Origin: Oscillospiraceae bacterium
GTDB taxonomy: Bacteria; Bacillota; Clostridia; Oscillospirales; Ruminococcaceae
Assembly (NCBI GenBank): GCA_021201135.1
Contig: JAJQGT010000006.1
Location: 623,548 to 687,547 of the forward strand
DNA: 64,000 nt
Direction of reading: 5' to 3'
Positions 43,726-51,414 of this stretch are shown piece after piece (the stretch's first letter is position 1; each line of letters opens with the position of its first letter). A program made the position numbers and the translations under genes. The notes below the pieces were generated by a model. It made no database searches, was not told the DNA's origin, and saw only the letters and a list, made by a program, of their open reading frames with translations.

Positions 43726-44559
43726 ATGAAATTTACGAAGATGCACGGAGCGGGAAACGATTATATCTACTTCAACTGCTTCGAGGAAAAGATTGACGAC
43801 CCGGAGGCTCTGTCGATTAAGCTTTCCGACCGGCATTTCTCGGTCGGGGGCGACGGAATCGTGCTTATCATGCCCTCGGAGGTTGCCGATTTCAGGATGC
43901 GAATGTTCAACACCGACGGGAGCGAAGGCAAGATGTGCGGCAACGCCTCGAGGTGCATAGGAAAATATGTCTATGAAAAAGGGCTTACGGATAAGACCAC
44001 AGTCACGCTCGAAACCCTTGCCGGAATCAAGACGCTTAATCTTGACGTTAAGGACGGCAAAGTCGAAAGCGTCTGCGTTGACATGGGCAAAGCGGAGTTC
44101 AGAGCTCCCCTGATTCCCGTTGTGTCAGATAAAAACGAAGTTATCAACGAGCCGCTCGAAGTCGGCGGCAAAGAATATCGGGTTACATGTGTCTCGATGG
44201 GAAATCCGCACTGCGTCACGTTTGTGGATGAAGTGAAGAGCCTGGAGCTCACGAAAATTGGTGTGCTGTTCGAGAACAACGAAATTTTCCCAGAAAGAGT
44301 CAACACCGAGTTTATCAGAGTCATAGATTCGCACACTCTCGAGATGCGTGTCTGGGAGCGTGGAAGCGGCGAAACCCTTGCCTGCGGCACGGGAGCCTGT
44401 GCAAGCGTTGCGGCGGCTGTTAAGAACGGAATCTGCAAAGCCGGCGAAGAGATTACAGTCAAGCTCTTGGGCGGCGATTTATTCATAACCTGCTCGGAGG
44501 AATACGACATAAAAATGCGTGGCGGAGCGGAGTTTGCATTCGACGGCGAAATCAAATAG
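43726..44559 (+). CDS. dapF: Diaminopimelate epimerase
   Basis: A 277-residue enzyme converting LL-DAP to meso-DAP with two catalytic cysteines, seen in MCGNASRCIG and LACGTGACAS. 'KMHGAGNDYIYF', 'FSVGGDGIVLI', 'MGNPHCVTFVD' and 'VNTEFIRVID' are also conserved. Start at ATG 43726 after GAAAGGAC; the ORF track begins 8 codons earlier inside the end of lysA. Confidence 0.96.
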   Translation: MKFTKMHGAGNDYIYFNCFEEKIDDPEALSIKLSDRHFSVGGDGIVLIMPSEVADFRMRMFNTDGSEGKMCGNASRCIGKYVYEKGLTDKTTVTLETLAGIKTLNLDVKDGKVESVCVDMGKAEFRAPLIPVVSDKNEVINEPLEVGGKEYRVTCVSMGNPHCVTFVDEVKSLELTKIGVLFENNEIFPERVNTEFIRVIDSHTLEMRVWERGSGETLACGTGACASVAAAVKNGICKAGEEITVKLLGGDLFITCSEEYDIKMRGGAEFAFDGEIK

Positions 44560-44569
44560 GAGGATTCAG

Positions 44570-45751
44570 ATGAAAGCTAACAAGAATTTTTACAAGATAG
44601 AGCAGAATTATCTCTTTGCGGAGGTTGCCGAGAGGACTGCGAAATATTCGAAAGAGCACCCCGAGGCGAAGATTATCAAGATGGGTATCGGAGATGTTAC
44701 CCTTCCCCTCTGCGAAGCTGTTACCGACGCAATGCACAAGGCGGTTTCGGAGATGGGAGTCAAGGAGACCTTCAAGGGCTACGGCGAATACAGGGGCTAT
44801 GATTTCCTCTGCGAGAGCATTGTCGGGTATTACAAGGGCTTCGGAGTTGATTTGGAAACTGAAGAAGTATTCGTTTCCGAAGGTGCAAAAACAGATCTCG
44901 GCAATATTCTCGACCTCTTCGACAGCGACAACACTGTTCTTGTAACCGACCCTGTTTATCCCGTTTATGTCGACACGAATATACTTGCCGGCAGAAAGAT
45001 TGTTTATGCTGACGCCACGGAGGGCAACGACTTCCTTCCGATGCCGGATTATGCGGTCGAAGCGGACATAATCTATCTCTGCTCTCCGAACAATCCGACC
45101 GGTGCGGCTTACACAAGGGCTCAGCTTAAAGAATGGATTGACTATGCACTCTCGAAGAACGCCGTAATCCTCCTCGACTCGGCTTATGAGGCGTTCATCA
45201 CCGACCCGGACGTGCCGCATACGGCTTATGAGGTCGAGGGCGCAAAGAAGTGCGTTATCGAAATCTGCTCGCTCTCGAAGACTGCGGGCTTCACGGGAAC
45301 AAGATGCGGTTATACCATCGTCCCGAAGGCTCTCGAGTTTGACGAGGATATGAACAAGCTCTGGCTGAGACGCCAGTCGACAAAGTTCAACGGCGTTTCC
45401 TATATCGTTCAGTGCGGTGCGAATGCGGTCTTTACCCCCGAGGGTCAGAAGGGCGTCAAGGAGAACATCGCCTATTATCAGGAGAATGCGAAGATTATGA
45501 TGGCGGCTCTTGACGAATGCGGCATCAAGTATTTCGGCGGCAAGAATTCGCCTTATATCTGGCTGAGATGCCCCGATGGGCTCGGCTCGTGGGAGTTTTT
45601 CGACAAGCTCCTTGAAGAGGCGAACGTCGTCGGCACGCCCGGCGAAGGCTTCGGCAAGAACGGCAAGGGCTACTTGAGGCTTACATCCTTCTCGACCCAC
45701 GAGAACACCGTGGAGGCTATGAGAAGACTGAAGAAAATGCTCGGAAAATAA
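44570..45751 (+). CDS. dapL: LL-diaminopimelate aminotransferase
   Basis: A 393-residue class I/II aminotransferase. It turns tetrahydrodipicolinate directly into LL-DAP, bypassing succinyl or acetyl intermediates. 'NYLFAEVAERTAKYSKEHP', 'KMGIGDVTLPL', 'YGEYRGYDFLCESI', 'EVFVSEGAKTDLGNI', 'CSPNNPTGAAY' and the PLP-Lys motif 'ICSLSKTAGFTGTRCGYTI' are typical of DapL. ATG 44570 follows AGGAGG. With dapA, dapF and lysA it completes the pathway except dapB, which is not in this window. Confidence 0.95.
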   Translation: MKANKNFYKIEQNYLFAEVAERTAKYSKEHPEAKIIKMGIGDVTLPLCEAVTDAMHKAVSEMGVKETFKGYGEYRGYDFLCESIVGYYKGFGVDLETEEVFVSEGAKTDLGNILDLFDSDNTVLVTDPVYPVYVDTNILAGRKIVYADATEGNDFLPMPDYAVEADIIYLCSPNNPTGAAYTRAQLKEWIDYALSKNAVILLDSAYEAFITDPDVPHTAYEVEGAKKCVIEICSLSKTAGFTGTRCGYTIVPKALEFDEDMNKLWLRRQSTKFNGVSYIVQCGANAVFTPEGQKGVKENIAYYQENAKIMMAALDECGIKYFGGKNSPYIWLRCPDGLGSWEFFDKLLEEANVVGTPGEGFGKNGKGYLRLTSFSTHENTVEAMRRLKKMLGK

Positions 45752-45772
45752 ACTTTATGGGAGGTTACGGCG

Positions 45773-46153
45773 ATGACGCGAAACGAGGTTTTTGACTATA
45801 TCAGGGACACCTTCGGCGTCGAGCCGGACTTCCCTTTTGATATGGATTTCGTCTCGGCGGTTGCAAGGCACCCGGACGCCAAGAAGTGGTTTGCCCTCTT
45901 GATGAGAATTCCGGCTGACAAGCTGGGTTACGACAGCACCGACGAGATTGATATCCTTACACTCAAGTGCGACCCTCTGCTCATCGATTCGCTCGTCGAA
46001 AACGACAAGGGCTTTCACAGGGCGTATCACATGAACAAACGGCAGTGGCTGACGATTGAACTGAAAGAGAACTTTGCCGACGAGGATATAAAGTATCTTC
46101 TGGGGCTCAGTTATAAATTAACGAACAGGAAGCGTAAAAATGGAAGCAGTTGA
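45773..46153 (+). CDS. MmcQ/YjbR family protein
   Basis: A 126-residue cytosolic protein. 'RNEVFDYIRDTFGVEPDFPF', 'YDSTDEIDILTLKCDP' and 'GFHRAYHMNKRQWLTIEL' match the MmcQ/YjbR fold, a small DNA-binding-like domain of unclear function. It begins 21 bp after dapL with GGGAGG and overlaps the nitroreductase start by 14 bases, so it continues the lysine transcript. Confidence 0.88.
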   Translation: MTRNEVFDYIRDTFGVEPDFPFDMDFVSAVARHPDAKKWFALLMRIPADKLGYDSTDEIDILTLKCDPLLIDSLVENDKGFHRAYHMNKRQWLTIELKENFADEDIKYLLGLSYKLTNRKRKNGSS

Positions 46154-46661
46154 AAACATTCTTAAAAGAAGAAGCATAAGAAAGTACACTGACAAGAAAA
46201 TCGACGAAGAGACGATGCACAAGCTCCTCGAGTGCGGCATGGCGGGTCCCACATGCGTGAACGCCCGGGACTGGGCTTTTATCGTGGTTGACGACAAGGA
46301 GCTCTTAACCGAGCTTTCCCACTGCAACGGCAGAGCCGCAGGGATGCTCCCCGACGCCGCCGCGGCGATTATCGTCTGTGGAGACCTTGACAGGGCATTC
46401 TCAAGAGCCCCCGACTACTGGATTGAGGACGCATCTATCGCCACGCAGAATATAATCCTTGCCGCAAACGGTATGGGCTTGGGAGCCGTATGGCTCGGGA
46501 CCTATCCGCAGGAAGATAAGGTTGAGAACGTCAAAGAGCTTATGAAGCTCCCCGATGAGATTGTTCCCCTGTCGGTAATTGCTCTCGGTTATCCCGACGA
46601 AACGAAAGACGACGACAAGATAACTTACGAAGAAAGCAGGGTGCATTATAACAAATGGTGA
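46140..46661 (+). CDS. Nitroreductase-family flavoprotein
   Basis: A 173-residue FMN enzyme. 'ILKRRSIRKYTDKKIDEET' (FMN phosphate site), 'GPTCVNARDWAFIVV', 'IATQNIILAANGMGLGAVWLG' and 'LSVIALGYPDE' are standard. It reduces nitroaromatics or quinones with NAD(P)H; the physiological substrate is unknown. It overlaps the YjbR gene upstream and the CE2 esterase gene downstream by 7 bases. Confidence 0.9.
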   Translation: MEAVENILKRRSIRKYTDKKIDEETMHKLLECGMAGPTCVNARDWAFIVVDDKELLTELSHCNGRAAGMLPDAAAAIIVCGDLDRAFSRAPDYWIEDASIATQNIILAANGMGLGAVWLGTYPQEDKVENVKELMKLPDEIVPLSVIALGYPDETKDDDKITYEESRVHYNKW

Positions 46662-47827
46662 AAAAAATTATTGCAATACTTCTCAGCATAGCTATGCTGA
46701 CTGTGGGGCTGACCGGTTGCGGGAGTTCTGAAAACGAAATTGAAATTGACGAGGATGTGCTTAGCGTGAACAGCTTTTTGCCAACAGAAAAATATGTGAA
46801 GAAATTGGGACGTACCGAAGAGGTCGATAGCGGTCTCTGGCTCGCCTATTCCGGCTCGGGTGCGGAGTTCTCCTTCAACGGAACCAAGGCGACCATTACC
46901 CTTCTTGGCGACGACACCATTAACAGTGAAGACTGGAACAGCGTTCCGAGAATCGCGATTTATGTGAACGACGAGCTTGTCATCGATGAAATGCTGATGG
47001 ACGAGTCAACAAGCTTCACCGTCTTTGAAAGCGAAACCGCTCAGGACTGCGTTATAAGAATAGTCAAGCTCTCGGAAACCGGGAACTCCACCTGCGTCAT
47101 TGGCTCCATTGAAGTCGAGGCTTATGGCGCGATCAAGCCCACTGAGGATAAAGAGCACACTATTGAGTTTGTCGGCGACTCTATCACTTGCGGCTACGGC
47201 GTCGATGCGGAGGACCAGAACTCTTCCTTCTCGACGAGGACAGAGAACGCTTCGAAGTCATATGCCTATCTGACGGCTCAGCTTCTTGACGCCGACTACA
47301 GCCTTGTTTCGAAGAGCGGTCACGGAATCATCTCCGGCTACACCTCCGACGGAACGATTCAGTCGTGGGGCGTTATGTCACAGTTCTACGAGTGCTTTGG
47401 CTCCGGTTCGGGCACCGTCGGCGGCGTCACTCCCGATTCGGTTGAGTGGGACTTCAAGAATAATCCCGTCGACCTCGTCGTTATAAATCTCGGGACGAAC
47501 GACTACAGCTACACCGGCACCGACGCGGACAAGCAGGCTGAATACAAGACCGCATATGTTGAATTCATCAAGACGGTTCGCGACGACAACCCCGACGCCT
47601 ACATCATCTGTGCCCTCGGAATCATGGGCAACGAGCTCTATCCGATGGTTGAGGCGGCAGTAAGTGAGTATGCTGCCGAAACCGGCGATGATAAAGTCAC
47701 GAGCTTCGAGTTTGATGTGCAGAGCGCTTCGGACGGCTACGGCGCCGACTGGCACCCGAGCGAGGTTACTCAGGAGAAATCTGCGGAAGCTCTGGCGGAG
47801 TTTATAAAAGAGTGGCTCGGGTGGTAA
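46655..47827 (+). CDS. CE2-type acetylxylan esterase lipoprotein
   Basis: A 390-residue lipoprotein (lipobox LTGC). An N-terminal jelly-roll (about 45-165, 'GLWLAYSGSGAEFSFNGTKATITLLGD') precedes an SGNH hydrolase domain: 'IEFVGDSITCGYGVDA' (Ser), 'VVINLGTNDYSY' (Asn), and 'GADWHPSEVTQ' (His with Asp). This two-domain order is that of CE2 esterases, which remove acetyl groups from xylan or other glucans. It matches the surface xylanase 6 kb upstream. Its start overlaps the nitroreductase stop, so it can be co-translated with the lysine operon tail. Confidence 0.88.
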   Translation: MVKKIIAILLSIAMLTVGLTGCGSSENEIEIDEDVLSVNSFLPTEKYVKKLGRTEEVDSGLWLAYSGSGAEFSFNGTKATITLLGDDTINSEDWNSVPRIAIYVNDELVIDEMLMDESTSFTVFESETAQDCVIRIVKLSETGNSTCVIGSIEVEAYGAIKPTEDKEHTIEFVGDSITCGYGVDAEDQNSSFSTRTENASKSYAYLTAQLLDADYSLVSKSGHGIISGYTSDGTIQSWGVMSQFYECFGSGSGTVGGVTPDSVEWDFKNNPVDLVVINLGTNDYSYTGTDADKQAEYKTAYVEFIKTVRDDNPDAYIICALGIMGNELYPMVEAAVSEYAAETGDDKVTSFEFDVQSASDGYGADWHPSEVTQEKSAEALAEFIKEWLGW

Positions 47828-47850
47828 CTAATCCCCCAAAAGTCAAAAAA

Positions 47851-47880
47851 ATAAAAGGCTCATTGCGAGCCTTTTTATTT
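47851..47880. terminator. Bidirectional terminator between CE2 and the pilus locus
   Basis: AAGGCTC attgc GAGCCTT with TTTATTTTT on the plus side and TTTATTTTTTTG on the minus side. Confidence 0.88.
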
Positions 47881-47885
47881 TTGCA

Positions 47886-48491
47886 TTATTCCGCCAGTTG
47901 ACATCTGACCGTTACCCTCGCCTGTCCGGAGCGGGTGCAGGTGAAGAGCGTCAGGTCCCAGTCGCCGGTTATCATTTCGCTGATTGCCGTCGGCTGAAGG
48001 GTTTCGACTTCGATTACCTCGTATTCGTAGACCGTTCCCGTAACGTCAGTGAACGTGATTTCGGCGCCGATGTCGAGGTCCTTGATGTTTCCGAAGTGGC
48101 GCTCGTAGTTATGGGCGCAAATTACCAAGTTGCCCGCCGAGGCGCTACCTGTGTAGCGTGCCGGCGAGTTTTTCAGCCCGGCATAGCTCCACTCGGAAAG
48201 CACCGGGAGCTCCAAGCCGAAGGACGGGATTGAGAGCACGCCGATATAACTGTCGCCGTCGACATCGAGGCTGACGACCGAATAGCTGTTGCCGTCCTCG
48301 TCCTCTTCAACCGAGAGTGTATATTCCGAGCCGACTGCGCTTGTCATGGCGTCGGTGAGCTTTTCCTCAGCCTCAATCGAAGCCGTCGCGGCTCTTTCCG
48401 CATCGTATCTGTTATAGAGATAGAGGGACAGGGCGCCAATCATCAATAATATGCCGACGACGATTAGCAGTCGTCCGATTACTTTTTTCAA
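47886..48491 (-). CDS. Sortase, second enzyme of the pilus locus
   Basis: A 201-residue sortase. One N-terminal membrane helix (about 8-28, 'LIVVGILLMIGALSLYLYN'), a spacer, then the beta-barrel with catalytic His in 'NLVICAHNYERHFG', Cys in 'LTLFTCTRSGQ' and Arg in 'ARVTVRCQL'. The absence of a C-terminal helix and its length suggest a class D or related anchoring enzyme that fixes the finished pilus to the wall. The start is TTG 48491 with GGAGG nine bases ahead; the track ORF's extra 76 residues are the other sortase in another frame. It overlaps that gene by 4 bases. Confidence 0.85.
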   Translation of the reverse strand: MKKVIGRLLIVVGILLMIGALSLYLYNRYDAERAATASIEAEEKLTDAMTSAVGSEYTLSVEEDEDGNSYSVVSLDVDGDSYIGVLSIPSFGLELPVLSEWSYAGLKNSPARYTGSASAGNLVICAHNYERHFGNIKDLDIGAEITFTDVTGTVYEYEVIEVETLQPTAISEMITGDWDLTLFTCTRSGQARVTVRCQLAE

Positions 48492-49438
48492 CGGTCGTCC
48501 CTCCAGTTTTGCTTTTTCTTTTTCGGAAGTGATACAACGATGAACAGCAGGATTACGAGCGGCACCGCGACGCAGATTGACACAAGAAGTGTGTCGATTT
48601 TGTACGCCTCGGCGGTGACTCGGATGGTGTTCTTCGTCGCTTCGGTTTCGATGCGGTGTCCGCGAACAAGAAGCCTCTGCGTGTTGATGCCGTACGGCGT
48701 GCAGGTCATCAGGGTGCAATAGTCCTGCCCGTCCTCGATATAAATATTTTGCAATTCGTTCGGGTACACAATCGAAATCTGGTCTACTTCATACGTCAGG
48801 ACTTCGTTCAGCACCGTTATCGTGAACGTGTCGCCGAGCTCCATCTGGTCAAGATGCGTGAAGAGCGTCGCACTCGGGAGTCCCCTATGCGCCGAGATGA
48901 CGCAGTGGGTGCTCTCCCCGCCGACAGGGAGGCTCGAGCCCTCAAGGTGCCCCGCACCGACCTGCAGAACGCTTGACGAAGTGCCATGATAAATCGGCAG
49001 TTGCACGTTGATTTTCTCAATCGTGATATAGCCCATAACTCCGGTGCCCGAGACATTCAGGAGCTCCGAGTAGCCGTCAATCAGGTCGGGGTTCGAGATG
49101 GCAGTAGCCGACCCGAGCTTCGCAATCGCGTCGTTATACTCCTCCGCCGCCTCGAAATAGTCGGAATAATCCGTCTCCGAAAGCGTCGCCACCGCCTCGT
49201 CATAACTCGCGACCGCCCGCGTCTGCACCTTCGAGTTCCACCAGTTCGCAAACGTCGGGTACACGACAATCGCGATTCCGAGAATCAGCACGGCAAACAA
49301 AACCGGCGTCACCAACGACCGCTTCCCCGCTCGCTTTGCGATTCGCTCGCGCTTCTTCCGATGCTTCACCTCGTCGACCGTCATTACCGCAGGGGTAAAC
49401 TCGCCAGAAGCGAAGTCGCTATTCTTTTCGTTTGGCAT
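48488..49438 (-). CDS. Class C sortase (pilin polymerase)
   Basis: A 316-residue membrane protein with helices at both ends (about 45-65 and 280-300). Catalytic His is in 'CVISAHRGLPSATLFTHLD', Cys in 'YCTLMTCTPYGINTQRLLV' and Arg in the same segment, then RGHRI. The C-terminal helix and 'GHLEGSSLPVGGESTH' region are class C features. Such sortases join pilin subunits through LPxTG and a pilin Lys. AAGGAG lies eight bases before ATG 49438. It follows the pilin gene, its likely substrate. Confidence 0.93.
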   Translation of the reverse strand: MPNEKNSDFASGEFTPAVMTVDEVKHRKKRERIAKRAGKRSLVTPVLFAVLILGIAIVVYPTFANWWNSKVQTRAVASYDEAVATLSETDYSDYFEAAEEYNDAIAKLGSATAISNPDLIDGYSELLNVSGTGVMGYITIEKINVQLPIYHGTSSSVLQVGAGHLEGSSLPVGGESTHCVISAHRGLPSATLFTHLDQMELGDTFTITVLNEVLTYEVDQISIVYPNELQNIYIEDGQDYCTLMTCTPYGINTQRLLVRGHRIETEATKNTIRVTAEAYKIDTLLVSICVAVPLVILLFIVVSLPKKKKQNWRDDR

Positions 49439-49497
49439 TGACTTCACTCCTTGGGTTCGTCTCTATGATGCGGGCGGATAATATCCGCCCCTACATT

Positions 49498-51171
49498 TTA
49501 TTTCTTAATCTTCTTCCGATTAATCACAATCACACCCGCCGCCGCGAGAATCAAAATTCCGCCGACAACGTAGAAAATCGTCACACCAATGCCACCGGTT
49601 GCGGGGAGACCTGTGCCGGTCTCATTCTTGATGGTTATTGCAGTGTATGTCGTGCCACTAATAGTTACAGAGTCGGTTATTGAACTTGTAGTTTCAGTAG
49701 TGCTACCATAAACAGTGCCTTGTGTCTGACCGATAGTTGCAGGCTCTGAGCCGGCGATGAAGAACAAGAGGTCACTTGTCATTAGGTTATAACCTGTTGG
49801 TGCGGCAGTCTCGTGGATGTAGTAACTAGTTTCACCGTCCAGACCTGCGAGTTGGAGAAGACCTGTGCCGTCTGTAGTTAAGGTGTAGTAATAACCACTA
49901 CCATTTTCTGTAGCAGAGGCATCATTAGTATAATTCTCCCAACCGGCAAATACATAAACGCCACTTTCAAGAGTGAACTTTGCGTAATGCGTCTTATCCG
50001 AATCCAAGATAATGAAGCTTGCGTTGGAAAGGGCATTATTTTCATCAACGGTACCCTGATACTTGAAGATGTTAGCCGCATAGGTGTAGGTCTTGGTTAT
50101 GTCTCTTGCACTCTCAGAGCTTTGACCGTAGGCGACATATGTCGTATTGGTGTTGCTACCCTTATCTGTCGAATTATAAACAGTAGCATTTTCATTCAGA
50201 ACTGCTGAATAAGTAACGACTATGTAGCAAGTAGAGTCAACTTTCGATGAGTTTGTTGAACTGTCAAGCAGTTTAGCAAAGTCTATGGTAAAACTTTGTG
50301 CAGTGGTGGTAATAGTGTAGTCATCGTCTGCTGTCAAAACTTGTGGAGTAGTTGCACCAGTACCGTAATAGAGTGTAACAACTATATCTCCAGTGTTAAT
50401 GTTAAGAGTCAAGCCAGTTGACAATGTATCTATCAGCTTTAAGCTTGACTGACCGTAGACATTGGTGACAACAGACTTGTACCAAACAGTTTCGCCGATT
50501 TCAGCATCAGAGTTACCGGTTACACTTTCTTCAGCATCGGTGTCCCAGCCAGTTGTAGATGTCACGCTAGGCGCTGTATCTGTTTCCTCTCCGTCATAAA
50601 CGTACTTAGTTACAGTGGGGTCGTTGTTTTTGTCTTGGATTGTTGTGGTAGTTCCAGTCGTTGGCGTTGTTCCTGTAGATACTACCGTGCCAACAGTGGT
50701 CGTAACATAGTAGTAACCGGCATCCAAACCAGAGATTGTAGCTTCATTACTACTGTCACCATCGGCACTGTAAGTAGTAGAAATAGAATTTGCGTCAATA
50801 AGCGCCTGAATAGCCTTAACTAATTTAGCAGTGAAGTCATCACCGCTACCAGAGCCGACACTATAAGTCACATTAAACACGCCTGTCGAGCCAATCTCAG
50901 CAAAAGTTAGATAGGCTGTAATTTCAGTATTATCTTTAAGTGCATTATAAATTGCACTACCATTACTGGTATTTGTGTCAATGGAATAGGCATAATTGGT
51001 ATACGACGAATCTACAGTAGCATCAAAGATTTTATATGCGTAGTAAGTTTCGTCTTCGGTGGCATCTTCAATTTTAATCGAATACTCTCCACTCGCTCCC
51101 ACGCTGACCGCCAAGCTCATCACCATGGCAACCGTTAGGACGATTGACAAAAGTTTCTTTAACTTTTTCAT
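49498..51171 (-). CDS. LPxTG backbone pilin (SpaA/FctA-like, isopeptide-forming)
   Basis: A 557-residue surface protein: a Sec signal (MKKLKKLLSIVLTVAMVMSL ... VGAS), beta-domains rich in Thr/Ser, and a last SpaA/Cna-B-like domain with an isopeptide Lys ('ANIFKYQG') and E box 'YYIHETAAPTGYNL'. The C-terminus has sorting signal LPATGG, a membrane helix and KKIKK. 'PTVTKYVYDGEE' near residue 190 may hold the pilin-motif Lys used for polymerisation. It lies between the giant adhesin and the class C sortase in one locus. Confidence 0.9.
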   Translation of the reverse strand: MKKLKKLLSIVLTVAMVMSLAVSVGASGEYSIKIEDATEDETYYAYKIFDATVDSSYTNYAYSIDTNTSNGSAIYNALKDNTEITAYLTFAEIGSTGVFNVTYSVGSGSGDDFTAKLVKAIQALIDANSISTTYSADGDSSNEATISGLDAGYYYVTTTVGTVVSTGTTPTTGTTTTIQDKNNDPTVTKYVYDGEETDTAPSVTSTTGWDTDAEESVTGNSDAEIGETVWYKSVVTNVYGQSSLKLIDTLSTGLTLNINTGDIVVTLYYGTGATTPQVLTADDDYTITTTAQSFTIDFAKLLDSSTNSSKVDSTCYIVVTYSAVLNENATVYNSTDKGSNTNTTYVAYGQSSESARDITKTYTYAANIFKYQGTVDENNALSNASFIILDSDKTHYAKFTLESGVYVFAGWENYTNDASATENGSGYYYTLTTDGTGLLQLAGLDGETSYYIHETAAPTGYNLMTSDLLFFIAGSEPATIGQTQGTVYGSTTETTSSITDSVTISGTTYTAITIKNETGTGLPATGGIGVTIFYVVGGILILAAAGVIVINRKKIKK

Positions 51172-51414
51172 TTTAAGAACTCCTTTTTAATTGGATTTAT
51201 TGCAGTTTTTGCCCGAAGCGGACGGGGCTACTGCTCCCTTTCGCTTCGCGGCCTCTCAGTCACCTGCGGTGACAGCTCCCCCAGAGGGGGAGCCAAGATT
51301 TGCTCTTGACGAGGGCTTGCTTCTTGCCTCTCCCTTTGGGAGAGGTGGCACGAAGTGCCAGAGAGGGCGGAAGTTCGCAAGCGAACTTCCGAAGTTTGAC
51401 TTTGTCAAACTTCT
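51172..51414. repeat. Composite palindromic repeat block between adhesin and pilin genes
   Basis: It contains a type A repeat (CTCTCAGTCACC-tgc-GGTGACAGCTCCCCC...GGGGGAGC, about 51250-51295), a type B repeat (CCTCTCCC-ttt-GGGAGAGG plus GGCAC-gaa-GTGCC, 51327-51370), and two further perfect palindromes: GGAAGTTCGC/GCGAACTTCC and GAAGTTTGAC/GTCAAACTTC. No gene. It may end or process the adhesin-pilin transcript. Confidence 0.75.

Noticed and set aside
44552-45700. 382-residue minus-strand ORF
   Set aside because: Antisense shadow of dapL; the plus strand carries all aminotransferase motifs.
48492-48719. N-terminal 76 residues of the second sortase ORF
   Set aside because: They overlap the class C sortase in another frame; a TTG start with a good GGAGG site at 48491 gives a normal sortase N-terminus.
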